Below, in pieces: positions 57,309 to 64,000 of a stretch of DNA of 64,000 bases. The translations under genes were made by a program, and so were the position numbers. This DNA comes from Haliea sp040221975. Its GTDB lineage: Bacteria; Pseudomonadota; Gammaproteobacteria; Pseudomonadales; Halieaceae. The stretch covers positions 62,001-126,000 of the forward strand of contig JAVJWR010000026.1 of NCBI GenBank assembly GCA_040221975.1, written 5' to 3'. Each line of letters opens with the position of its first letter. The first letter of the stretch is position 1. Under the pieces are notes generated by a model. It had not been told where the DNA came from. It did not search any database and saw nothing but the letters and a program-made list of their open reading frames with translations.

Positions 57309-58361
57309 ATGAGTCGCCACAGTTTCGCGGACGCGAGTGAACTCCAGCTGTCCCGGGTGCCGGCAGCACTGACCCGCAGTCTGTTGACTACGATTGCGGC
57401 CAGCGGACTGTCGCGGGACCGTTTGCTGGCGAGGGCGGGTTTCGCCCACGACCCCCTGCGCGATCAGACCCTGACCGATGTCGCCACGCCCGCCCAGTAC
57501 AGCCGCCTCTGCAGTGTGCTGTGTCGGCAGTTGAACGATGAAACCCTGGGCAGCATGCCGGATGCGCCGACTCCGCCCGGCACCCTGCGACTGGTCGCCT
57601 TGAGCATGCTGGGCGGCGGTACCCTGGGGGTGGCGATGCAGCGCGCGATCGAATTCAATGCCTGCTGCCGGGCGCGATTGCGGCCACCGGTCCAGAACCG
57701 CCTGTTGCTCCACGCGGATGGCAGAGAGGCCACGCTGACCTACCTCGGCACCGGGGTGACTGCCCGCCACCAGCACCGGGTGTTGTCGGGACTGGCCATC
57801 TGGCTGCGCTTCTGTAGCTGGCTGATCGGCCAGGAAATCGATATTACCCGTGCCAGCTGCGCCGGCCCGCAGCCAGGCAACAGCGATTCCCTGCGCCACT
57901 TTCTCCCGGGACCGGTGGCGTTTGCGGCCCGGGTCAATGCGGTGACGTTCAGCGCCCGCCACCTGGAAGCGGCAATTCTGCGCAATGAGCAGCAACTGGG
58001 TGAGTTCATGGCGCTGGCGCCCTACCTTCTGCTGCACGCGCCCGAGGCCTGCCACGACAGCACCACCCGGCGTATCCTCGCCATCATTGGCGATGACTTC
58101 CGGCGCGAGCTGCCCAGGTTCGGGGAGTTGACCGGCCTGCTCAACATGTCGGCCCGGACCTTGCGCCGGCGCCTGGAGAGCGAGGGTACGTCTTACCAGC
58201 GGATCAAGGACAAGGCGCGCCGTGATCGCGCCATCAGTTTGCTCCGGCATCCGGGGCTGTCGGTGTCCGAAGTGGCCGAGGCGCTTGGTTTCAGCGACCC
58301 CAGCGCGTTTCACCGCTCATTCAAGAAGTGGACCGGGCAGTCGCCGGGTGCGTTTCGCTGA
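57309..58361 (+). CDS. AraC-family transcriptional regulator
   Basis: 350 aa. The N-terminal domain (about 1-200) is of the arabinose-binding-domain type found in OruR/ArgR-like AraC proteins; the C-terminal double HTH is in MSARTLRRRLESEGTSYQRI and SEVAEALGFSDPSAFHRSFKKWTG. A strong AGGAGGAGGG precedes ATG 57309. The frame open from 57168 is leader. It is divergent from the LuxR-type gene, so it may regulate the same amine-related unit. Confidence 0.9.
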   Translation: MSRHSFADASELQLSRVPAALTRSLLTTIAASGLSRDRLLARAGFAHDPLRDQTLTDVATPAQYSRLCSVLCRQLNDETLGSMPDAPTPPGTLRLVALSMLGGGTLGVAMQRAIEFNACCRARLRPPVQNRLLLHADGREATLTYLGTGVTARHQHRVLSGLAIWLRFCSWLIGQEIDITRASCAGPQPGNSDSLRHFLPGPVAFAARVNAVTFSARHLEAAILRNEQQLGEFMALAPYLLLHAPEACHDSTTRRILAIIGDDFRRELPRFGELTGLLNMSARTLRRRLESEGTSYQRIKDKARRDRAISLLRHPGLSVSEVAEALGFSDPSAFHRSFKKWTGQSPGAFR

Positions 58362-58403
58362 TCTGGTGCCCTGCAGCCTGAATATCGACGCGATCCGGGG
58401 CTG

Positions 58404-59024
58404 TCAGCGCGACCAGGGCAGCGGCCCCGTGCGCCAGTGCCTGGTCCAGGCCTGGTAGACCTTGTTGCTGTAGCGCCGGCTGCCGAGACTGCCGTTGTAG
58501 GCCGCCAGGGCCCGGTGCAGATCACCCTTTTCCCGCTGCAGGTAGAACTGCAGAATGCGACAGCCATACTCGAAGTTGGTCAGGTTCATGGTCAGGTTGT
58601 CATCGGCGCGGCCGATTTCGTTCTTCCAGAACGGCATTACCTGCATCATGCCCTGGGCGCCGACGGGGGAAATGGCAAAGCGGTCGAAATGACTCTCCAC
58701 TTCGATCACCGCCAGCACCAGCTCCGGTGGCAGTGACGCCCTGGACGCAGCCGCGTGTACCTGGCGCAGCAACAGCAGCCGCTCCTCCGAGTTTTTCACG
58801 AACCGCTGCAGGCGCGCCGACATGTCCACCAGCCAGACCTCGGCATCGTAGCGGTCAGCGAAGCTGTCGGCGCTGTTGATGGTCTGGTCGAGGAAGGCCC
58901 TCAGTGCAGCGCGCTCCTCCGGGTCCTGTGGCTGGCTGCCCGCAAACGGTGCCAGCAGTGCCAGCAGCAGGACCGTTGCCAGAACCTGCCAGCACAACCT
59001 CGCCGGCTTGTCGCTAGCTGCCAT
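58404..59024 (-). CDS. Lytic transglycosylase SLT-domain protein
   Basis: 206 aa with an N-terminal signal or anchor (about 12-30). The SLT core shows the catalytic Glu in VIEVESHFDRFAISPVGAQG, followed by GMMQVMPFW and AAYNGSLG. It cleaves glycan strands with 1,6-anhydro product. It starts 8 bp after the proS stop and is probably co-transcribed. Confidence 0.9.
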   Translation of the reverse strand: MAASDKPARLCWQVLATVLLLALLAPFAGSQPQDPEERAALRAFLDQTINSADSFADRYDAEVWLVDMSARLQRFVKNSEERLLLLRQVHAAASRASLPPELVLAVIEVESHFDRFAISPVGAQGMMQVMPFWKNEIGRADDNLTMNLTNFEYGCRILQFYLQREKGDLHRALAAYNGSLGSRRYSNKVYQAWTRHWRTGPLPWSR

Positions 59025-59032
59025 GGCGAGTG

Positions 59033-60745
59033 TCAGTGCTGCAGGCGGCCGAGTACGTCGGCGACCACGGCGTCGACCGGGATCAGCGTCGCCTCCGCGT
59101 CACGGCGGCCCTTGTACTCCAGGTTGCCTTCGGCCAGGGCCCGGTCGCCGATGACCAGGCGGTGGGGAATGCCCAGCAGTTCCATGTCGGCGAACTTGAC
59201 GCCGGGTCGCTCGTTTCGATCATCGAGCAACACATCGATGCCGGCATCGCGGAACTGCTGGTACAGGGACAGGGCGCTTTCGGCAACCGCCTCTGACTTC
59301 TGCATGTTCAGGGGCACGATGGCGAGCTGGAACGGCGCCATGGCCTCGGGCCAGATGATGCCGCGCTCGTCGTGGTTCTGCTCAATGGCGGCCGCGACGA
59401 TGCGGCTGACGCCGATGCCGTAGCAGCCCATGCTGATGGTGACGCTCTTGCCGTTCTCGTCCAGCACCTGGGCGTGCATGGCTTCGCTGTACTTGCTCCC
59501 GAGCTGGAAAATGTGACCCACCTCGATCCCGCGCCGGATCAGCAGTGAGCCCTGGCCGTCGGGGCTGGGGTCGCCCTCCTGTACATTGCGCAGGTCTTCC
59601 ACTCGGGTCAGAGGGCAGTCCCGCTCCCAGTTCACTCCCGTGAGGTGAATGTCGTCGCGGTTCGCGCCGCAGATGAAATCTGCCAGCTGGGCGGCGCTGC
59701 GATCGATGATCACCGGCAGCGGCAGGCCAACCGGTCCAAGGGAACCAAAACCTGCACCGCAAGCTGCCCGCACGGACTCCTCGCCAGCCATGGCCAGGGG
59801 GTTGGCGACGCCGGCCAGTTTCTCGGCCTTGATACTGTTCAGCTGGTGGTCGCCACGCAGCACCAGCGCGACCAGGGTCCCCGGCTCATCGCCCTCCACG
59901 ATCAGGGTTTTCACCGTGCGCGCGGCGGGCACCGCAAGCAGCGTTGCCAGCTCCTCAATGCTGCGCACCCCGGGGGTGGCGACCTCCGCCATGGCTGCGG
60001 ATGGCGATGGACGCGCCTCGGTCGGAGCGAGGGCTTCGGCCATCTCGACGTTGGCCGCGTAGTCGCTGCTGTCGCTGAAGGCGATGGCGTCTTCACCGGC
60101 GTGGGCCAGTACGTGGAACTCATGGGAGGCGCTGCCGCCGATGCTGCCGGTATCGGCAATCACCGGGCGAAACTCCAGGCCAAGGCGGGTGAAGATGTTG
60201 CTGTAGGTGCGGTGCATCACCTGGTAGGTCGCTTCCAGTGAGGCCTGGTCGATATGGAAAGAGTAGGCGTCCTTCATCAGGAATTCGCGGCCGCGCATGA
60301 TGCCAAAGCGCGGCCGGATTTCATCCCGCACCTTGGTCTGGATCTGATACAGGTTCAGGGGCAGCTGCTTATAGCTCTTGACCTCGTTGCGCACCAGGTC
60401 GGTGACCACCTCTTCGTGGGTGGGCCCCAGGCAGAAGTCGCGCTGGTGCCGATCCTGTATCCGCAGCAGCTCCGGGCCGTACTGTTCCCAGCGGCCGGAT
60501 TCCTGCCACAGCTCCGCCGGCTGCACCACCGGCATGCTGACTTCGATGGCGCCGCTGGCATCCATCTCCTCGCGCACCACCTTTTCGACCCTGCGCAATA
60601 CGCGCAGACCCATCGGCAGCCAGGTGTACAGTCCGGCAGCCAGCTTGCGTATCAGCCCGGCACGCAACATCAGCTGGTGGCTGATGACCTCCGCATCGGC
60701 CGGGGTCTCTTTCTGGGTGCTGATCAGGTAGTCGCTGGTGCGCAT
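59033..60745 (-). CDS. proS: Prolyl-tRNA synthetase
   Basis: 570 aa, bacterial (ProS type 1) with the INS editing domain inserted at about 225-400. Class-II motifs: GLYTWLPMGLRVLRRVEKVVREEM (motif 1 area), the RPRFGIMRGREFLMKDAYSF block (motif 2) and the motif 3 region GIGVSRIVAAAIEQ. ATG 60745 starts the family sequence MRTSDYLI; the extension to 61606 is antisense to the HU gene. Confidence 0.97.
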   Translation of the reverse strand: MRTSDYLISTQKETPADAEVISHQLMLRAGLIRKLAAGLYTWLPMGLRVLRRVEKVVREEMDASGAIEVSMPVVQPAELWQESGRWEQYGPELLRIQDRHQRDFCLGPTHEEVVTDLVRNEVKSYKQLPLNLYQIQTKVRDEIRPRFGIMRGREFLMKDAYSFHIDQASLEATYQVMHRTYSNIFTRLGLEFRPVIADTGSIGGSASHEFHVLAHAGEDAIAFSDSSDYAANVEMAEALAPTEARPSPSAAMAEVATPGVRSIEELATLLAVPAARTVKTLIVEGDEPGTLVALVLRGDHQLNSIKAEKLAGVANPLAMAGEESVRAACGAGFGSLGPVGLPLPVIIDRSAAQLADFICGANRDDIHLTGVNWERDCPLTRVEDLRNVQEGDPSPDGQGSLLIRRGIEVGHIFQLGSKYSEAMHAQVLDENGKSVTISMGCYGIGVSRIVAAAIEQNHDERGIIWPEAMAPFQLAIVPLNMQKSEAVAESALSLYQQFRDAGIDVLLDDRNERPGVKFADMELLGIPHRLVIGDRALAEGNLEYKGRRDAEATLIPVDAVVADVLGRLQH

Positions 60746-60921
60746 TTGCTCGGGTCCATTGGGGGTGATTTGGAGGCCGTTCAGTTTACGTCCGAACTCA
60801 GCGCCGGTACAGGGTTGGCGGGCATGTGGCGAGCAGGGCGCACAAGTGCCGGAGTTGTCGGCTAAAAAACGGCAAAATGCAGCAAAAACAGGGTTTTTTT
60901 GCCATCGTACGCGGGAAACCC

Positions 60922-60949
60922 TTGTATTACAGCGTTTCATGGTTAATAT
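60922..60949 (+). promoter_or_regulatory. Predicted promoter of the HU/H1-like gene
   Basis: TTGTAT (60922-60927) and TAATAT (60944-60949), 16-bp spacer, 90 bp before the ATG. The 294-bp divergent gap is AT-richer than its surroundings and holds no other clear site. Confidence 0.6.
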
Positions 60950-61039
60950 CTGTTTCTGAGTCCGGTGGCGGCAGAGGTGGTGTTGGCCAGTCTGGCTCGG
61001 ATGCGTGTCCCAACTCATTTGAACGAAGGTTGAAAAATT

Positions 61040-61474
61040 ATGGCTACGAAAAAAGCAGCACCGAAGAAGGCACCTGCCAAGAAAGCGGCAACGGCAAAAG
61101 TAGCGGCCAAGAAGGCAGCACCCGCCAGGAAGGCCGCACCTGCCAAGAAGGCGGCACCCGTAATCAAGGACAAACTCACCAAGACCCAGATCGTGGCCTC
61201 CATCGCGGAATCCACCAGCCTCAGCAAGAAGCAGGTCGGCGACGTCATGAACGAACTGGAGTCGCTGATGGAGCGCAGCCTCAAGAAGCGTGCGGTTGGC
61301 GAGTTTACCCTGCCTGGCCTGATGAAGATCACCACCGTGAAGAAGCCCGCCAAGAAGGCACGCAAGGGCATCAACCCCTTCACCGGCGAAGAAACCACCT
61401 TCAAGGCCAAGCCGGCCAGCGTTGCAGTGAAAGTGCGCCCGCTGAAGAAAATGAAGGACTTCGCTGCCGACTGA
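61040..61474 (+). CDS. HU-family DNA-binding protein with a histone H1-like Lys/Ala/Pro tail
   Basis: 144 aa. Residues 1-44 are repeats such as PAKKAA, close to the tails of AlgP-like proteins. Residues 45-144 are an HU/IHF fold with KTQIVASIAESTSLSKKQV at its start and a basic arm (NPFTGEETTFKAKP). The tail makes it a DNA-condensing, nucleoid-associated protein. Lysine-rich repeats at the DNA level could vary in copy number. Confidence 0.88.
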   Translation: MATKKAAPKKAPAKKAATAKVAAKKAAPARKAAPAKKAAPVIKDKLTKTQIVASIAESTSLSKKQVGDVMNELESLMERSLKKRAVGEFTLPGLMKITTVKKPAKKARKGINPFTGEETTFKAKPASVAVKVRPLKKMKDFAAD

Positions 61475-61587
61475 GCGCCGGCAGCAGGCCCTGTCCGCGG
61501 CTGCGGGCGGGGCAAGGCTCTCCTCGCCTCGGCACGGTCTGGTGCAGGGGCACGCATCCCTCCCCGATTTTCCCAAATTCTTCTGTA

Positions 61588-61616
61588 TTGGCCTGCGCCC
61601 TGCCATAGGGTAAAAT
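61588..61616 (+). promoter_or_regulatory. Predicted promoter of fmdB-aspS
   Basis: TTGGCC (61588-61593) and TAAAAT (61611-61616), spacer exactly 17 bp, 50 bp before the fmdB ATG. Confidence 0.6.
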
Positions 61617-61666
61617 CCGCGCCTCGAATTTTACTGCCCCTTTCCTTTTACTGGCGAGTACACTCC

Positions 61667-61987
61667 ATGCCGATTTACGAGTACCAGTGTCAGTCCTGTG
61701 GCCACCTGCACGAGGCGCTGCAGAAAGTCAGTGACGCGCCTTTGGTGGATTGCCCTGCCTGCGGCGCGGCCCAGCTGCGCAAGAAGATTTCCGCAGCCGG
61801 CTTCCGCCTCAAGGGCGGTGGCTGGTATGAGACCGATTTCAAGACCGGCGGCAAGAAGAACCTTGCAGCCAGCGGTGACGACAAGGGCTCCGCGCCTGCG
61901 GCTGCAGCGGCCCCCGCGGCGGTGGCCGACAGCGGAGGCGCCTCCAAGGCCGCCCCCAAGGGCGGCGAGGCGAAGCCCGCCAGCTAG
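61667..61987 (+). CDS. FmdB-family zinc-ribbon protein
   Basis: 106 aa. The zinc ribbon has Cys8, Cys11, Cys29 and Cys32 in two CxxC pairs; an Ala/Gly/Lys-rich low-complexity tail follows from about residue 66. FmdB proteins were first linked to formamidase genes as putative regulators, but next to aspS they are a conserved gammaproteobacterial gene of uncertain role. Confidence 0.92.
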   Translation: MPIYEYQCQSCGHLHEALQKVSDAPLVDCPACGAAQLRKKISAAGFRLKGGGWYETDFKTGGKKNLAASGDDKGSAPAAAAAPAAVADSGGASKAAPKGGEAKPAS

Positions 61988-62001
61988 TGTCGTGTCACTA
62001 G
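61984..62001. other. Inverted repeat over the fmdB stop codon
   Basis: CTAGTG-TCGTGT-CACTAG, perfect 6-bp arms; the TAG stop of fmdB lies in the first arm. There is no T-run, and it lies 44 bp before aspS, so it might tune aspS expression. Confidence 0.35.
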
Positions 62002-62045
62002 ACCCTGCCCCCCGGGGCCAACCTGACAACTGACGGAACGGAATT

Positions 62046-63830
62046 ATGCGCAGTGATTATTGTGGCGCCCTGGGCACAGCCAACATCGACGAAACGGTAA
62101 CCCTGTGTGGCTGGGTGGACCGTCGTCGCGACCACGGCGGCGTCATTTTCCTTGATTTGCGTGACCGGGCTGGCATCGTGCAGGTGGTATTTGACCCGGA
62201 CACCGGGGAGCACTTCCAGCGCGCCGATCGGGTACGCAGCGAGTATGTGCTGCAGGTAAAGGGCCGGGTCCGTGCCCGTACCGAGGCCACGGTGAATTCG
62301 GCCATGGCGACTGGCCAGATCGAGGTCCTGGGCAAGGAGCTGGAAATCCTCAACAGCGCCAGCACCCCGCCGTTCCAGCTGGATGAATATACCAACGTCG
62401 GTGAGGATGTCAGGCTGCAGTACCGCTACATGGATCTGCGCCGCCCCGAGATGCAGAATCGCCTGATCCTGCGGGCGAAGATCACCACCGCGGTGCGCAA
62501 TTTCCTCGACGCCGAGGGTTTCCTCGATATCGAAACGCCGATCCTGACCCGGGCCACCCCCGAAGGCGCCCGCGATTATCTGGTTCCCAGCCGCACCCAC
62601 CCGGGGCACTTCTTTGCCTTGCCGCAGTCGCCACAGCTGTTCAAGCAACTGCTGATGGTGTCCGGCTTCGACCGCTACTACCAGGTCGCCAAATGCTTTC
62701 GCGACGAGGATCTGCGCGCCGATCGGCAACCGGAATTCACCCAGATCGATATCGAGACCTCCTTCCTCAACGAGGAAGAGATCATGGCGATCACCGAGCG
62801 CATGATCCGGCAGCTGTTCAGTACCGTGCTGGCGGTGGAGTTGGGCGATTTCCCGCGCATGTCCTGGGCCGAGGCCATGGAGCGCTTCGGCTCCGACAAG
62901 CCGGACCTGCGCATCGACCTGGAGCTGGTCAGCATCGACGACCTGATGCAGCAGGTGGAATTCAAGGTATTCCGCGGTCCCGCGGACGATCCCGGTGGCC
63001 GCGTTGCGGCATTGAAAGTGCCGGGCGGCGCCGGCATCAGCCGCAAGGAGATTGACGACTACACCAAATTTGTCAGTATCTATGGCGCCCGCGGGCTGGC
63101 CTGGATCAAGGTCAACGATCTCGCCGCCGGTGTCGAGGGGCTGCAGTCGCCGATCCTCAAGTTCATGCCGGAAGCGGTGGTGGCGGAATTGATGCAGCGT
63201 CTGGGCGCGCAGAACGGCGACATCATCTTCTTCGGCGCCGATCGCACGGCGGTGGTGAACGAGTCGCTGGGCGCCCTGCGCCTCAAGGTGGCCCAGGACC
63301 AGGGTCTGGTTCGCGCCGGCTGGGCGCCCCTGTGGGTGGTGGACTTCCCCATGTTCGAGGATAACGGCAATGGCGGCCTGACCCCGTTGCACCATCCGTT
63401 CACCGCGCCCTCCTGTTCCCCGGAGGCGCTGGTGGCGGACCCGGCAGCCGCCCTGTCCCGGGCCTATGACATGGTGCTGAACGGCACTGAGCTTGGCGGC
63501 GGCAGCATCCGCATCCACCAGCGCGAGATGCAGGAGGCTGTGTTCCGCATCCTGGGTATCAGCGACGAGGAAGCCGAGGAGAAATTCGGGTTTCTGCTGC
63601 AGGCGCTGCAATACGGCGCACCGCCTCACGGCGGTCTCGCTTTCGGCCTCGACCGGCTGGTGATGCTGATGACCGGGTCGCAGTCGATCCGCGATGTCAT
63701 CGCCTTCCCGAAAACCCAGACCGCCCACTGCGTGCTCACGGATGCGCCGGGCGAAGTCAGGGAAGCGCAGCTCAAGGAACTCAATATCCGCCTGCGCCAG
63801 GCCAAACGGGAGTTGGACCCGCCCGCATAA
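62046..63830 (+). CDS. aspS: Aspartyl-tRNA synthetase
   Basis: 594 aa, bacterial type with an N-terminal OB-fold (MRSDYCGAL to about 110), class-II core and GAD insertion (about 280-420). Motif 2 is FRDEDLRADRQPEFTQID and motif 3 is GLAFGLDRLVMLMTG. Typical fmdB-aspS-ruvC order in this group. Confidence 0.97.
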   Translation: MRSDYCGALGTANIDETVTLCGWVDRRRDHGGVIFLDLRDRAGIVQVVFDPDTGEHFQRADRVRSEYVLQVKGRVRARTEATVNSAMATGQIEVLGKELEILNSASTPPFQLDEYTNVGEDVRLQYRYMDLRRPEMQNRLILRAKITTAVRNFLDAEGFLDIETPILTRATPEGARDYLVPSRTHPGHFFALPQSPQLFKQLLMVSGFDRYYQVAKCFRDEDLRADRQPEFTQIDIETSFLNEEEIMAITERMIRQLFSTVLAVELGDFPRMSWAEAMERFGSDKPDLRIDLELVSIDDLMQQVEFKVFRGPADDPGGRVAALKVPGGAGISRKEIDDYTKFVSIYGARGLAWIKVNDLAAGVEGLQSPILKFMPEAVVAELMQRLGAQNGDIIFFGADRTAVVNESLGALRLKVAQDQGLVRAGWAPLWVVDFPMFEDNGNGGLTPLHHPFTAPSCSPEALVADPAAALSRAYDMVLNGTELGGGSIRIHQREMQEAVFRILGISDEEAEEKFGFLLQALQYGAPPHGGLAFGLDRLVMLMTGSQSIRDVIAFPKTQTAHCVLTDAPGEVREAQLKELNIRLRQAKRELDPPA

Positions 63831-63881
63831 TACTGTAGATTCATACAGATCAGGGGTTCCAGGCAGCGCTCGGAGTACAGT

Positions 63882-64000
63882 ATGGCGGTCATCCTCGGGA
63901 TCGACCCCGGTTCCCGCAAAACGGGTTTTGGCATTATCAATTACGTCTCCGGTCGCAGCGAGTACCTGACCAGCGGCGTTATCCGCCTGCCGGCAGGCGA
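63882..64000 (+). CDS. ruvC: Crossover junction endodeoxyribonuclease RuvC, 5' part only
   Basis: 39 codons up to the window edge: MAVILGIDPGSRKTGFGIIN, with the first catalytic Asp8 in GIDPGSRKTG. RuvC resolves Holliday junctions with RuvAB. The rest lies outside the window. Confidence 0.93.
   Translation, partial: MAVILGIDPGSRKTGFGIINYVSGRSEYLTSGVIRLPAG

Noticed and set aside
60746..61606. 287-codon N-terminal extension of proS
   Set aside because: Covers the HU gene in antisense; ProS family starts at MRTSDYLI.
61998..63728. 576-aa open frame opposite aspS
   Set aside because: Antisense shadow; aspS motifs are complete on the + strand.

Overview
The window is about 63% GC by eye and almost fully coding. 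It fits a marine-type gammaproteobacterium of the Cellvibrionales/Halieaceae kind; this is inferred from gene order and families only. Supporting signs are a pseudomonad/E. coli-style rsfS-rlmH-mrdA-rodA-mltB-rlpA-dacA-ybeD-lipB cluster behind proA-nadD, a NrdA with two ATP-cones, a RegB/RegA (RoxS/RoxR) redox pair, a TonB-dependent receptor and TPR-sulfotransferases. I found no tRNA, rRNA or CRISPR array.

Layout. 1-4.7 kb: partial nrdA with a tandem NrdR operator, then argD-argF. 4.75-6.15 kb: a complete IS1202-like insertion sequence with a 16-17 bp target duplication, placed exactly at the -35 of the argD promoter. 6.2-15.8 kb: an accessory locus with two Ser-type C69 peptidases, two TPR-sulfotransferases, a TonB-dependent receptor and a trigger-factor-like protein without a PPIase domain. 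This is the best candidate for an undescribed system. 15.9-17.8 kb: grxD, Fur-controlled bfd-bfr, and a DsbA-fold isomerase. 17.9-27.7 kb: proA, nadD, the cell-elongation and peptidoglycan cluster, and lipB, followed by a decayed enoyl-CoA hydratase. 28.3-30.2 kb: regA-regB. 30.3-43.8 kb: a seven-gene glycogen operon (malQ, glgB, glgX, glgP, glgC, pgm, glgA). 43.8-46.8 kb: phzF-like, egtB and egtD, each overlapping the next by 4 bp. 46.9-51.1 kb: an RND efflux pump and its adaptor. 51.3-57.1 kb: prfC, glutathione peroxidase, an acyl-CoA desaturase, a gamma-glutamylputrescine-synthetase-like enzyme and its LuxR-type neighbour. 57.3-64 kb: an AraC regulator, slt-like and proS, an HU protein with a histone-H1-like tail, fmdB, aspS and the start of ruvC.

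How it works together. The glycogen block carries synthesis (pgm, glgC, glgA, glgB) and breakdown (glgP, glgX, malQ) in one transcription unit. The mrd block couples wall elongation to wall remodelling. In the accessory locus, the secreted peptidases and outer-membrane receptor act in the envelope, whereas the sulfotransferases and the ribosome-docking chaperone are cytosolic. A plausible but unproven reading is handling of a sulfated or otherwise modified peptide.
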